A stretch of 64,000 nucleotides of DNA from Silene conica (taxonomy: Eukaryota > Streptophyta > Magnoliopsida > Caryophyllales > Caryophyllaceae). Shown in pieces: positions 23,824 through 36,600 of the stretch. Numbering within the stretch: the stretch's first letter is position 1; each line of letters starts with the position of its first letter. The position numbers were made by a program, and so were the translations under genes. The stretch is from assembly GCA_029255685.2 (NCBI GenBank), contig CM055312.2, forward strand, positions 14,470,649-14,534,648, in the 5' to 3' direction. The notes beneath the pieces are model-generated. The model was not told where the DNA came from. It did no database searches and saw nothing but the letters and a program-made list of their open reading frames with translations.

Positions 23824-24590
23824 TACTCTTTTATGAATTCATGTAATAATTCATTTTCTCGTGTACTCTATTCAACCTTATTGTTATGATATAAAATGTT
23901 TTGTTTCTCATGTGGAATTGTACGCCAATTTTGAACACCACAAAGTGAACTGATTAACATTACATCGTTTTGGTCCTTGATTACCCACTTGAGCTGATAA
24001 CTCAGGTAATCATTTTGTGACGTTGGTTGATGGTGGGTTCAACGAGCCATAAGTCACGCGGCTGACTGACCAATCACAAAGGCGAGTTATACGGATATCT
24101 CGTAGGACACCCCGTGACAACGTTATGGAGTCCTAAATGTTTTATAACATTGGGTGCCTGGTCGTGGATAGGACCTCCATAGTGTTCCTTAGAGTCGAGT
24201 CTTTTGACCTTCAACTGTCTCTTGAGATTAAGACAGATTTTGGGTAACTTTGGTTTCTTTCCCACGGTCACCGTAACAGGGGCCAAGAGGATTTTTTCTG
24301 GGTTATTTCATGCTGGGCGATATCGGCAGGATTCGAGTTGAGGGAAATATCCAAACCCTTATCAGGATTTTATCATTTCTCAGGGCCACTCGAGGAGTAG
24401 CAACTGAAATGCATGGCCATGCTCGAATACAGATTCGTTTTATCAGTTAAGTTACTCTCTAGTCGGGGAAACCACTCTTGATACAGATCGCTTGTGAGAT
24501 ACGACCTTTGCGAATGCGGATTTGCAAATTGTCTTACATTGAGTGGGAGAAATTTTAAAAGGATATGAGAATCGGTTATCGCACCTACAC

Positions 24591-24703
24591 TTGTACGGAC
24601 AAGTGAGAGTTTGTTGGAGATTGTGTCCTCCACATGTAGTGTGATAACGTCATTGCACATACCCTTGTACGGACAAGTGGGAGATTGTTGGGGCTGGTGT
24701 CCT
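24591..24703 (+). repeat. Duplicated purine-tract / LTR-start motif at the Copia-2 3' end
   Basis: TTGTACGGACAAGTGAGAG, then TTTGTTGGAGATTGTGTCC, at 24591-24629 resembles TTGTACGGACAAGTGGGAG, then ATTGTTGGGGCTGGTGTCC, at 24665-24703. The second is the true purine tract and LTR start. The first lies 74 bp upstream. Confidence 0.8.
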
Positions 24704-25685
24704 TGACAATTAAGTACAATGACTTATTAAATATCTTTAAGGATCACAAGGGCATACTTTTGTATTATTACCAGTTGATCCACGTTTATCAATAACGGTT
24801 GGCTTGCTAGATAAGTTTGACGTTATTGTCATACGGATGGCGGTGATCAACTGGTCCCTATACGTCACACCTATAGGACACGTTTGAGAGATGTGAAGGT
24901 ATGAAAATACAATCACATTTATGCCGGATATGACTAAACAGTTAGTCAGAGGTATTGACTATTAAATTAGTCAATAAGATGTTGAGATTATTATTTAATA
25001 CGGATTAAATAATTTTAGCTAATACGGATTGCATGATTAATTCGTAAAATTAAATATAAACGGTTATATTTAATTAAATATTGTATTCGCGTATTAATAT
25101 AAACAGTTATATTAATTTGGGTAATTATACAATATCGTAATTTTATCAGACCATTATTAATACATCGACTGCATTAATATCTGATAACATGCATACGATT
25201 TATAAACAAAACCCGCGAATAAAGTTTAGCTAAATGGGTCGAATCACAAATTAGAATAAGGTAAGAGTGGAAAGCCCACTCCTACCCTATTGGAAATTTC
25301 GGCCAAAAGAGCTACATAAGGAGGAGGACTCTCCTTATGTCAGTGACTCTTGTTTCACTGTTTAAACAAATCTCAAGGAAAAATTAGGGTTTTGAGAGTT
25401 TTCTTCTCCCAAAACCTCAGATCTCACATCTAAAACCTAAATAGCTCTCCCAATATTGCAAGGCAGTTGGAGAGGATTTCTAGCACACGCGGCCACGTCT
25501 CATTCTAAGTCTTGGGTGCAAGTTATAGGAGGGAATTTGTGTTAATTCCTGTTCTTAGGCCTTTCGCACAAGGACTAAAGGTTGTACTTCTTTTCTTATC
25601 CTTTTAATCTTATGACTATAAACACAACTGTATTTTTCATTATAATCCTGCAAGTTTAGGGTGAATACATGCTTTATTCCCCACA
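24686..25685 (+). repeat. Copia-2 3' LTR
   Basis: A 1000-bp partner of 16957-17956, preceded by the purine tract GGACAAGTGGGAGAT and followed by the target duplication CCTAG. Confidence 0.93.
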
Positions 25686-25690
25686 CCTAG

Positions 25691-25823
25691 ACCGTCAGGA
25701 TAGGAAGCTTAGGAGCAAGGTGGTGCCGCTAGTGAAGATCCTTTGGCGTTGCGGTGATGTTGAGGAGCAGACTTGGGAGACTGAGGCATCGATGCGTATC
25801 GCGCATCCTTCTCTTTTCGATTG
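25691..25823 (+). mobile_element. Tekay chromodomain end
   Basis: Downstream of Copia-2 the Tekay sequence resumes with RSKVVPLVKILWRCGDVEEQ, then TWETEASM and HPSLFD, ending at a stop. This is the C-terminal part of the chromodomain typical of chromoviruses, thought to steer integration to heterochromatin. A short non-coding stretch with a purine tract (TTTTTGAAGTTGGGGTGA) leads to the 3' LTR. Confidence 0.85.
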
Positions 25824-25889
25824 AGGTATAGTATATAGATTTATATCCGTTCGAGTTTCGAGGACGAAACTTTTTGAAGTTGGGGTGAT

Positions 25890-28844
25890 TGTAACATCCC
25901 GTATTTTCGTAAAATCTAATTTAAGCGTTTTAAATTATTTTATGTAATAAAATAATATTTTAATAATTTATTTCGAAAGATTTTAATTTAAAAGTAAGAT
26001 CCGTCTTAAGAACCTCAAGTCCTTAAGACGAATACAAACTTGGCATTGTTTAAAGATCCGACTTAAATAATCGTTCTTATAATCCGACCCGTTTCTTCAT
26101 ACGGAAAGGACAACTACTTAAACCCTTATAAACCCCCAATGTCGACATATTGCGTCCCCTTCAATTCATTTCCACTGTAAAACAAATTCATCCTAAAACC
26201 TCCATTGATACTTCCTTCCTTCAAGCTTTTCTTCATCATCCGTTCTTCAAATCGCAAAAGTAAGTACATTTTCGGAATCCTCGTTCAATTTCCAAGTCAT
26301 CTATCACTTCGGTTTCTCGTTTCCTCCACTTCGAAAATTCAGCCTGTTTTCATAATTCCGTTTTTATGCTCTTAAACCGGTTTTCTTTGTTTTCAGGCGA
26401 AGGATTTGACAACCCGGACGTTGATAGCTTCATACTCGAGGAAGATCTTTAGCCGGATAAGCTTGTGAGGTGACGATAATGAGAAACTCGGCCTTTATGT
26501 GTATATTAGCATATTTGTTGTGATTCTTGTGTGGTTTCTGTTTTTGTTGATATATAATGATTCGAGGACTTAGTAACATGTTTAGGATGAGGTTATGGTG
26601 AAGAATTCATGCTTAAACTTGTTGTTATGTGATCTTATGTATATTTTCAGTTTTTCACATTTTGCGACGGATACTCGATATATACATTTGAGGATTGTTA
26701 TGGGACTTGATTGCTGGTAGATAAGTCGTATTTGATGATTAGGAATGTTGGGTATGCATCATATGTAACGATATTGAAGTTTGTAGATCGAATTGTGGTA
26801 ATTTGTTTTGGTCTGAAAATCACGATTTTGTGTACAGGCTCTCTGAGCCGGTCGACCAACCGGCCGCCGGTCGACCGGCTGAGAGCGCGTCTTTGCGTTT
26901 TTGAAAGTTTTGAGAAAAAGGGGCTTTGGACTGCCAGCCGGCCGACCGGCTGCCTGCCGACCGGCTGGTAGTCCCTTTGTGTTGTGTTTGTTCTGCGTAA
27001 ACCATAGCTAGATGGGAGCCCAGCCGGCAGACCGGCCGCCTGCCAGCCGGATGGGAGTGCATATGGGGATGGATACGAATTTTAGTAAAAGCTAGGGAAT
27101 GGGGTTCCCAGCCGGCCGACCGGCTGCCTGCCGACCGGCTGGGAGTCCTTTTTGGTGTTTCTTGGTTTTTGAAAAAGAGGTGTAGGCTGAGGGACCACCA
27201 GCCGGCCGACCGGCTGCCTGCCGACCGGCTGGGGACCCCTGAAGGCTTTTTAATGTTTTTCAATCGTAACTTTTGAATGGTTGATCGGTTGAGATTGAAT
27301 TTCGTTTTGTATACCTGTGATATATATTTGAGGTCCCCGGTATACGGGCAACACCATATTGGGTTCGGGAAAGGAGTGAGGATAGAGACCCCCCGGTCGG
27401 GTAACCGAAAGGGAAACCGGCTCTCCCTCGTCTCAGTTCCCGGGATCAATTAAGTGTTGATTAGAGGTTTAAGAAGTTAGAACTATAGGTTAGTTTCTAC
27501 CTTTGGATGTTAGTGGTTATAATGGTTGTCGCGTGGTGGGATATGTGTTCAGTTCACCTCTGGACCCACTACGTGTTTATATGCCGCGTGACGGGATATG
27601 TGTTAAGTTCACCTCTGGACCCGTTACGTGTTTTGCTTGGGCGTGTCAGGATATGTGTTAAGCTCACCTCTGGACCTGACACGTGATCGGTTGTCGTACA
27701 CGGGATATGTGTTAAGTTCACCTCTGGACCCGTTGTGCGGCGACTGCGTATTGGGATATGTGTTAAGTTCACCTCTGGACCCAATACATGTTTGTAGCAT
27801 TGGGATATGTGTTAAGCTCACCTCTGGACCCTTTGCTTTTGGATGATTATGGATATGTGTTAAGTTCACCTCTGGACCCTTTTCATGATTGTAAGTTTAG
27901 GGATATGTGTTAAGTTCACCTCTGGACCCTTTACTTGATTAGATGTTGGGATATGTGTTAAGTTCACCTCTGGACCCGACATAGTGTAGTAATGGGATAT
28001 GTGTTAAGTTCACCTCTGGACCCGACATAGTGTAGTAATGGGATATGTGTTAAGTTCACCTCTGGACCCGTTGCTAGTATTCAGGATGTTTATCTGCTTG
28101 CCTAGATGATGGTACAGTGTCAGATATGCATGATGAGTTATGGATGTTTATCTGCTTGCCTAGATGATGGTACAGTGTCAGATATGCATGTCGAGTTATT
28201 GATGTTTAGTCATTTGAGGTTAAATCATCCAAGGCGTTGGATGACTCTTGTTCGGTTTCATAAATAGTTGGATTGAAAGACCCCCCGACTGGGTAACCAG
28301 TAGGGAGACCGGCTCTCCTTCCTATTTGTTTATGAAGTTGGTTGAGAGCCGTGCATGATAATCGCATGATAGTAAGAGATCAGATGATGAGATGTTTATG
28401 CTTCACATGTTGCTATATGTTGGAGTATTCTGTATTGTTTTATATGTTACGTGTTGTCACAAAAGGTGGCTAGGAGAACTCTAGTCACTCCCCACTGATT
28501 GTGGCGTACATGTTTTCATGTATGTAGGTACATGCAGGATTGGAGATCGGGGTTCACGAGAGCTAGCGAGCGATGATCCTATCATCATGACTTACCCTTA
28601 TTTATCGTTTAGCTGGACTCGTAGTTTTGATACTTTGTTTTGGTGCCTGTAGGGATGTTCCATCCCAGGCTGTGTACATATTTCATTTCAGTACTTAGAA
28701 CTGCTACTTAACTATTTTGGTTTCAGTTTCAGTTACGTTTCAGTTTAAGACTTCTCGCATGTTGTTTCTTTTAAAAGTTTTAATTCCGCTGCATTTTTAG
28801 TACTTTTGTGTGTTTATATTTCCGCTTTCGCGAGGGGTTTTACA
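25890..28844 (+). repeat. Tekay 3' LTR
   Basis: A 2955-bp partner of 9533-12487 at a constant offset of 16357, differing at about seven sites by eye. It carries the same dyad cassettes (about 26837-27247), the stem-loop array (27538-28071) and the 58-bp duplication. AGGAA follows at 28845-28849. Confidence 0.92.
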
Positions 28845-29621
28845 AGGAACATTTCCTCTTGTGTCCTCCCGTAGTTTCTTCAGTGTCCTCTCGTAGTTTC
28901 TTCTATCCATTCATTTAAGGTTCTTCTTAAGAATCCCATGTAGGATTCTTCTCTAAGATCATGCATTTATATCATTGGTTTGCTGGCGAAATATTTTCTC
29001 CCACTCTATCCTTTTAAAAATAACCTTTATTTGTATAAGGATAACAACTTTCGATATAACCAATGTATATGAATGTTTGGAAAGTTTTACAGATGTGATG
29101 AACTCATTCTCATTTTCACTTAAAATGATCATCTTATAATGAACAAATATTCATTTTGATTGAATATTTCTCTCTTGGAAGTGTATTTTCTCGTTTTTAA
29201 CTTATCAACGCTTTGATTCTTTATATTGATCGTATCAATGTTATTTTTCAATGAACGTTTCATGGTTTTTGTCTAGTGATTGAGATCACTTGATTCATGT
29301 TCGACAAGTTATACAATTTATTTTAGGAATCAATAATTCGATTAAGAACAAAAGTAGCAACTTGGGTTGAAAACCAAGTTACTAATATCCAAATACAACC
29401 ATTGTTTAGGATTCAAATCCTTGTCTTACAAGAAAATAAATTGTTCTAGAAAATAAAATGCAAAATATGAAAGAAGACAATAATGAAAATTAGAGTCAAG
29501 TTCTTGAGTCTTCAATCAAATGGATGCTACCATAGTCATCCATGTAAGGAACTTCATACTTCCTTCTCCTTGCCTTTGTCATTAGGAGGTGGCCCTTTAA
29601 AACAATTTAAAAAGGGTAAAA

Positions 29622-30575
29622 TCAACAATTTGTATCACTATATATAAGTTGACAAAATAACATGAATTTTAAACGAGAAGTATTACCTACGGCGGTTGCC
29701 TTTCCATTTTTGAGGTCGCTCAAGTATTTGGGGCAATTACGCTTCCAATGTCCTAACCTCGTGCAATAATGGCACTTGTCTTCAGATTTAGAAGATGAGG
29801 TGGAAGCGCCTTTCGAAAAGGTCTTTTCTTTGGCCGGTTTGGGCTTGAACGTTTTCTTACCCTTGCCTTTGAAGGCATTCCTCTTGAAGTTAGTTTTCCC
29901 TTTCTTCTCGATGTTCAAAACATCCTTAGTGGAACTTTCATGAAGTCCCATGTCCCTCTCGGCTTGGACAAGCATCTTATGCAATTCATCCAATGTGGTC
30001 TCTTGATTTCGCATATTGAAATTCACCCGAAATTGAGCATACGATTTCACCTTATTGAGAGAATGAAGAACTCGGTCAATGATGAGTGAGTCGGGAACAT
30101 CAACTCCTTGCACTTTTAGAGTCTCCGCTAACTCAACTAATTTGAGTACATGAGGGTTTATCTTTTGTCCTTCCTTCAAACTAATGTCGAAGAAGGCGGA
30201 AGCCGCCTCATATTGAATCACCCTTGGAGTTTGTGAAAACATTGTCGCAAGTTTGGTGTATATCTCATATGATGTGGTTACCTTGATCATACTCCTCTGG
30301 AGATCCGGCTCCATGGAGAAGATAAGCACATTTTTAAGAGCGGAGGACTCTTTCATGTAGGCTTCATATGCCTCACGAGTTTGGACCGCGGAACGAGCGG
30401 TTGGAGCAGGAGGAGCGGCTTCGGAGAGGTAACGAGTCTTATCGTCACCTTGAGCGGCCAAAAGTAATTGCGCATCCCAATCCTTAAAATTGGAACCATA
30501 CTTATCGAGTTTGCAACGATCCATAAAGGATCGAAGCCATGATACATTAGTGAGAGGTGGAGCGTTGGTTTTCAT
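29622..30575 (-). mobile_element. M1 gag (317 residues, open)
   Basis: The UBN2-like Copia Gag begins MKTNAPPLTNVSWLRSFMDR and continues with NFKDWDAQLLLAAQ, NVLIFSMEPDLQRSM, RVIQYEAASAFFD and LHSLNKV. It has a Lys-rich stretch and a single CCHC knuckle CHYCTRLGHWKRNC near the C-terminus. Core and spacing match the Copia-2 gag, so the two families share ancestry. No protease, integrase, RT or RNase H follows it in M1. It could supply Gag for, or compete with, the autonomous relatives; that is inference. Confidence 0.85.
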
Positions 30576-32916
30576 TTGATGATGTTGGAAATTAAACTAC
30601 AATAAAATGAGGAATTAAAACAACATCATTTTAAAACTTGTAACTAAATTAAATATAAATTTAAACAAGTTTAGTTATTTACTTAATGATCTTTTACCCA
30701 ATTAAGTAAACAATTCCGAGACCCAAACCCATACTAATCGGGCACGGTGTAGCCGATTCAACCCTTATTGGTATAATTTAGTGGCTTAACTCTTTAATCG
30801 GTTCTACCTTAGAACTCTCGGTCGACGATTTTCTAAAAATTGTCGTTAGCCCGAACTTATTCCAACTACGGTTACGAATACCTTCGTTGAGATCGACCAA
30901 ATTTCAAGGTGTAATCTTATTACCCCACTTACCCAACGTGACAATTTTAGTACCCCGGTGTAGCCGAGCCTACATTCTTGTGAAGAAGGGATTCATTGGT
31001 CTATACTTTTTGGTAAGGCTAAGTCTCAATATTCATTTGTAAGAGATCTAGTCAAAATTATTATCTATCTCCGTTTTAAGTGAACTAAGTCGGTGAATTA
31101 GCGATAAATTATTGACTAGGTCGACTAAATCGAATAAAATGCATGACATGATATGACGATTTGGCTATGCATGCAAACATATAAAGCAAATAAAAGCATA
31201 AAATAATAAACCCTAGTATGGCCTTTCCTAGAAAATAAATAATAAAAGTACAAATTCGGAAAGCAACTCCTTTGGTCCCTTGAACTTCACGAGGCACGCT
31301 TCCCAAGGTAAACACCGTCTTGGTCGAAACTCCTTTGCGAATGGCATCGTCTTCAAGGCTCACCGGAATTTACAAAAATTACAACTTTTCCAGTCTACTT
31401 TATACATTTATAAAATAGAAAACAATAAATAAAGTGATACGAGATCACATTAATTACATCCGAATCGATAACCCCTTACATTACGGGATATATCGATTAA
31501 AAACTAAGGCCATACTAAGTAAAATTACATAATCCAAAATTACGTAAATAAAATCATGACAATCATAATTAAAATATGCAATGCTTATGAATATGAACTA
31601 ACATGCAAACCTAAGCCAAATCGTCCTATTAAATATCATTTATATATATAGTTATCGTATACCTCGGTTTTTATGGAATTGCGTGCTTAACGATTAAAAA
31701 CACTTAGCATTATGTGAATCGGAATTCACTCTTAAGTTAATCATCCCAACTCATTTAGGTTTCAAAATTTAGTCGTACTCAAACTTTGAACATGACTTAA
31801 CTTAATATTATAATATTGTTCGGTATTACTCGGTTTTACGGGAAAAATAATATAAAATTCAAAAAGAGTCATAAAATTTCGAAAAATTCAAAATTCAAAT
31901 TTTGAATATCTTAGAATGTTCTTAAAATTTCAGAACCTTAAAAATATTAGTACTTACACGGTTTCATTATTTATTTCGAAAATAATACGCAAAACGAGCA
32001 TTTTAAGTCGGAAAATTAAATAATTAGCTTCATAAATGCAAATAAAATACTAATAATAATTTTACACTTTCCAAAATACTTTAAGAACCTGAAATGGACA
32101 GAAAAATAAATGACACACTGACCAATAGCCGAAATTTTAATTAAAATGACTCTTATTATTCAATTTTAAATGTAACTTTTTAACCAATAAAAATTAAATA
32201 AAACAGAAAATTTTGGCTCCCAAGAAAAATATGGTGATGAACATATCTAATATGACTATCATGGGTTAAATATTTTGGCCATTTTAACAACTATTGCTAA
32301 TTTTAACGATTTACGTCATATATCGTACAGTTTTAACCATTAAAATTATTTCACAAGCATAAAATCAAATAAAAATCTCGAAATTTTTATACATGCTGGA
32401 AATAATATATATGACATCGTGTGAAATATTTATGGCCAAATTCCAACTTAAATTATTAAAGTCGAAATTATGTCACTAATTACCCGATTTTTACATTAAA
32501 AATCAATAATAATGCAATATATAATAAAAATTTCTGGAAAATTTAATATATACTTTAAATATTGCACGTGACATACTCAAAAAATTTTATAGTCAAATTC
32601 GAAATATAACTATACAAACCCATTTTTATTCATCTTATTGCATTTTAACATTTAAAATTCATATCCCATATATTTTAACTCCATAATTTACGAAACATCA
32701 TATTCATATCATAGGAAATACATGTGAAAACCTACTGAAAAATCTCGGCCAGAAGTTTATTTTAACTATTTTTCCCAAAAATAAACATTTTTAACCATTA
32801 AAAATAATAAAACCCGAAAATAAAATACCTATGAACAATATATATGCAAAATATATTCCAAATATCCTAAAATACATTTAGAAACAGTAGGTATTCATGC
32901 ATAAACATTTCGGCCA
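30576..32916 (-). mobile_element. M1 leader, non-coding
   Basis: AT-rich, about 2.3 kb, aligned by eye to the M2 leader (54051-56483). It contains CGGTGTAGCCG at 30745-30755 and 30956-30966, each able to form a small hairpin. M2 has the same pair at 54218 and 54434. No gene is recognised here. Confidence 0.65.
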
Positions 32917-34385
32917 TGAAGAGTTTATTGATATAATATACTCAAGAAGAGGGGGGGGGGGGGGTTGAATTGAGTATGCCTTCTTCTTAAAATCTTCTTC
33001 GATGTGTGCGTGTGGTTGTATGATGATCGTTGAGTAGAGCAATAATTAACTAGAGACACAATATTTTTGAAGTGGTTCAGTTTCACAAGTTGAAACCTAC
33101 GTCCACTATTCTCGATTAATAAAATTAGTACCAACTCAGGATTACAATTTTATCAACCCTACTCGTGCAACTTTGATGTTAGTCGCAACTCTATCTAGAT
33201 ACCGTTAAATATCTAGCTATGACAAATACCGTTAAATATTTGCCTTACAATGAGTACCGCTATATACACGTTCTATCTTACGTTAATAAGATAAAGTCTT
33301 CAATGTTTCTTGATGTCACAATCTTGAATGAATAAGATCAATGCTTGAGCACTTGAATCTTGAATCGGATATGACAATGAAAAACTCGAACCTTGAAGAA
33401 TACGATCGGCGGTTTCTTTCTCTTGGTTTTCGTGAATATGTGTATATGTATGTCGTGTCAATTAATGCACCATATAAGTAGTCTATTTATATAGAATCAT
33501 ATCTAGGTAATTAAAACCCTAGATGATTTAGGAATATTACTTAAACTAGAATACTACTCTTTTAGTAATATTTACCATAAATCTAATCTTAATATATTTA
33601 GGAAAGATTTAATAATATACTATAAGTATTATATAAGGAATCAATTTCCTAATTCATGTTTAGAAAAGATCTTTATATAATAAATAAATAGTAACCTTAT
33701 CAAAACAACTTCCTAAACTATGTCAAAGATAATAAATTATATTATCATAATATAATCAAGTTTGTTTAGGATATTAAGTAAATACATAATATTTACTTAA
33801 ATTAATCCTATACGAAATAAGGAACGTGACATGATACACGTTTCCCAAAGTCGTATCAAACTATATTTAAATTATATTATTTGACAATTATGATTATATA
33901 AAAAGTCCTTAGTTTATTTAGTAATAAATAATTAACTCATAGGAGAATTATTTATTCCTATTTAACCAAAAGATATTTTACATAATCCTATTAAGATTAA
34001 TAATTCCATATTCTAAGAATAGAATACCAATTAAGCATTAACTGTCCAAGACGATTTTGGAAACTAAAAATCGTTTCAACCAATTACATATGTTTCGGTC
34101 AATTCTTCATAATATAGGGTTATAGCCACAAGCTATAACTTGAATCAACTATAACTTTAGTTCATTAGGCGCGCTTGTCATCTTCTATCAATCTTCGACT
34201 TAGCCAATTCATTGACTAAAATACTTGAATCTTTTATACTTGATTGATTAGATCTTGTTATTAATATTTTGTACACTTAGCACACGATTATACGCACGAG
34301 TATATAATATATAAATAGCTAGACTTGTCATTATCAAAACATAGACATATATACTTAATATATATATTGAATATATGGTTCAACA
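32917..34385 (-). repeat. SIRE-type LTR
   Basis: On the minus strand it runs TGTTGAACC...CTCTTCA, 1469 bp. The start is fixed by the purine tract AAAAGGGGGGAA just upstream, and the end by CTCTTCA, which also precedes the PBS at 42666. It has a 14-C run (plus strand 32951-32964) and a hairpin GTTATAGC/GCTATAAC at 34119-34139. Confidence 0.8.
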
Positions 34386-34899
34386 AATTCCCCCCTTTTG
34401 ATGATGACAAGTCTCTCTTAGATTTTGTGTCTAAGTGTATGTTCCCCCTCAATATAATAATGGTTTTTTATAGTAAAGATTCACTTAGGGTGTCTATCTT
34501 CTATCTATCCCATATCCTTTAAGAACCCTAAGAGACAATGAATTACGACAAGGAGCAAGTTTAGGCAAATTCTAATCTAAGTCGCATTTTTCCCCCTCTT
34601 GACATCATCGAAAAGATGACAACAACGACATAAAACGACTAGAATAATATACGGCGAAACATAAGCAAGCATGTAAAACGAGTCAAAAGACACGAACATA
34701 GAAAATATCATACAAGCACATACGAAATGTAAGAAATATACACAACCAACCGAAAGTATACTAAGCCAATGGGCCGAATATTAACAGGAGTGTTTAGAAA
34801 ATTAAGGCCGGCTAGGTTTAAGTCAGAATGGGCCACGGCAAAAGATAACAAAGAAATTGGCCCACATCAAAATAGGATTAAGTTTGGGCCAAAGTAGGA

Positions 34900-36600
34900 T
34901 TAAGAAATCCGAGGGAGGAAAAAAGGAGCAAGGCCTCGGATTCCAATGGGCCAGGATAGGAAGTGGGCCACTAGAGTAAATTGTTTATAAGTCCAACCCA
35001 GGACTTTAAGAACAACAACAACAAAACAAACTTTGAAACCGAAAATCAGAAACTGATTATGAAGATCAAGAACGAGAACTGGATGCGGGTGTCTTGGCAT
35101 AGGGCTCACATACTCGGGTCGGGTACGAAACTCAAGGGTGTCCAACCTATCCAAGCAACTATTCACGTTTCGTCCCTGAGCATTAAGAGCAAGCTCGAAG
35201 TTGAGGACCTTGAGGGAGAGTGCTTTGACGGCCTCAAGAGCTTGACTCGCGTCTTTACGCAACAACCCGTGATCCTTGACCATAGCACCACCTTGGGACG
35301 TGAGGAATGAAAGACGATCACTGATAACGAGCAACTTCGAGCACATGACCGATACCTCGGAACCCAATTTACCAAGTTGCTTATCCACTTTTTCCATCCA
35401 TGTCCTCAACAAAGGCTCGAAACCCGAGGAATCACAACTTCCCGAAGCACCCACATTCTCTTTTTCTTGCTTAACTTGGCACAGACCAAGAATCTGATCC
35501 ATCTTAGCTTCCAAACCTTCAAATGATGGAGATGGGTTCGGATTTGGTCCCTCCTCAACCGTCTTCCCAAACGACAAATCTACTCCATCAAATATAATAC
35601 CCATTAACTTGAGCAACTTATCACACATTCGATCACGGGGCTTAACACCAAAACTTAAGTCATCGACAACACCTTTCTTGAGCAAGATTTCAGAGACCCA
35701 CGTTCCGTAGGGAATGTCAAGGGTGGAACTTGGTTTTTCTTTGATTAATACGGATGATGTTTGACAAATCTTTGAACATAAAAGAAAAGCAAGGTTTATC
35801 TTATTTCCTTCCAACTAATGGCAAAGAACAATGGCCTCAATACTCGACAATTTATCACGACCACCCCTCCTAGGTACAATGGTGTTCCAGAGAAAGTTAA
35901 CAAATAGCTTCAATTTGGGCGAGAACGAATTGGTTAAGAGTGGAGAAATTCCAGTAGCATTTGGATCAAAATATTGTTTAATGAGCATCTTTTGTTCTCG
36001 GGTTACCACCCCCCATTCCTTACGGGTATCAATGTCAAGACCATTTTGATCAATATGAAAGATTTCACAAATATCACCCAAGGACACCTCGACATCCTTT
36101 CCATTCACCACAGCTTTCAACCCAGATTCACTCAATTTTACAGAAGCAAAGAACTGGACCAACTCAATCGGAAATATCAAACCCGAAAAATTACTGATAT
36201 ACTCCCACCCCTGAAATTCTAAAACTTTCTTAAAGAAAAGCAGAGACTTAGACCCTTCGACCCAAGATGTCGGGTAGAACCGACCCGCATGAATGGAATA
36301 GGGAAGAAGACGATCAATAAGCATACCTTCATTTTTTGTCATACGAACTCGCTCGAGTCCTTCTTTGGTGGCTTCAACGGAGTATTCCTTAAACAGGGGA
36401 CGAGGGTTCTTGAGATTTGATCCCAGTTCGTGCATGTCATCGGAAACAGAGGATGCAACTCGGTTTAGCTTGCGACGTTTTCCGTTGTCTGGGGTTGGAG
36501 CGGCGGTGGCAATGGGTGTCGGAGATGGTGGTGGTGAAGGGGTTGGTGAAGGTGGAGAGGGTTTCTTGTTTTGGGAATGGGTGGCGCGTGAAGGAGGCAT
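34900..36600 (-). mobile_element. Env-like third ORF region of the SIRE-type element
   Basis: This lies between pol and the LTR, where SIRE elements carry an env-like gene. The N-terminal part is Pro/Ser-rich, then basic (GKRRKLNRV), then a folded region with RFYPTSWVEG, LEFQGWEYISNFSG and VSLGDICEIF, resembling the 'putative plant transposon protein' domain. The later part is helical (EKVDKQLGKLGSEVSVM, LGLEAK-type heptads) with a hydrophobic patch FKVCFVVVVLKVLGW near the end. About one break. The envelope role in this family is unproven. Confidence 0.65.

Larger units (their letters stand above)
16957..25685 (+). mobile_element. Copia-2, Ty1/Copia element nested in the Tekay integrase-chromodomain region
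   Basis: LTRs 16957-17956 and 24686-25685 are both exactly 1000 bp and run TGTTGGGG...CCCCACA. CCTAG flanks both sides (16952-16956 and 25686-25690), a perfect 5-bp target duplication. Parts: PBS at 17959, long leader 17957-19792 with palindromic boxes, gag from 19793, protease-integrase-RT-RNase H to 23823, an 860-bp non-coding 3' region, and purine tract 24671-24685. About 5 of 1000 LTR sites differ (0.5%), giving roughly 0.3-0.4 million years at 7e-9. Otherwise whole, with about two breaks. Confidence 0.93.
9533..28844 (+). mobile_element. Tekay-type chromovirus (Ty3/Gypsy LTR retrotransposon), young
   Basis: LTRs at 9533-12487 and 25890-28844 are both 2955 bp and begin TGTAACATCCC and end GGTTTTACA. 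The flanks are AGGAT and AGGAA, a 5-bp target duplication with one mismatch. Without the nested Copia-2 (16957-25685 plus its 5-bp duplication) the element is about 10.6 kb. Parts in order: 5' LTR, PBS, gag, protease, reverse transcriptase, RNase H, integrase, chromodomain, 3' LTR. By eye the LTRs differ at about 7 of 2955 sites (0.24%). At 7e-9 substitutions per site per year that is roughly 0.2 million years. It is broken by the nested insertion and about one further break. Confidence 0.92.
7340..32916 (-). mobile_element. Gag-only Copia element M1, outermost layer of the nest
   Basis: This minus-strand Ty1/Copia-type element is split by the Tekay element at 9533-28844. Parts: partial 3' LTR 7340-7961; purine tract 7962-7976 (GGACAAGTGGGAGAT on the minus strand); non-coding 3' body 7977-9532 continuing at 28845-29600; gag 29622-30575; leader 30576-32916. 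No pol domain is visible anywhere in the body, yet gag is open, so it looks like a non-autonomous family. A second copy, M2, lies at 52338-57728. The leader ends against the SIRE-type element at 32917, and no 5' LTR of M1 is in view. The element is broken and older than the Tekay insertion within it. Confidence 0.75.

Noticed and set aside
30600-32900. A possible host gene in the long stretch between M1 gag and the SIRE-type LTR.
   Set aside because: It aligns by eye with the M2 leader and has no coding signature.
32951-32964. A 14-G run as a G-quadruplex or telomere-like feature.
   Set aside because: A single homopolymer in the SIRE-type LTR, where a C-rich run on the sense strand is usual; its length may also be an assembly artefact.
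34900-36600. A host gene encoding a Pro-rich nuclear protein.
   Set aside because: Position between SIRE-type pol and LTR, orientation, and resemblance to env-like ORFs make it part of the transposon.
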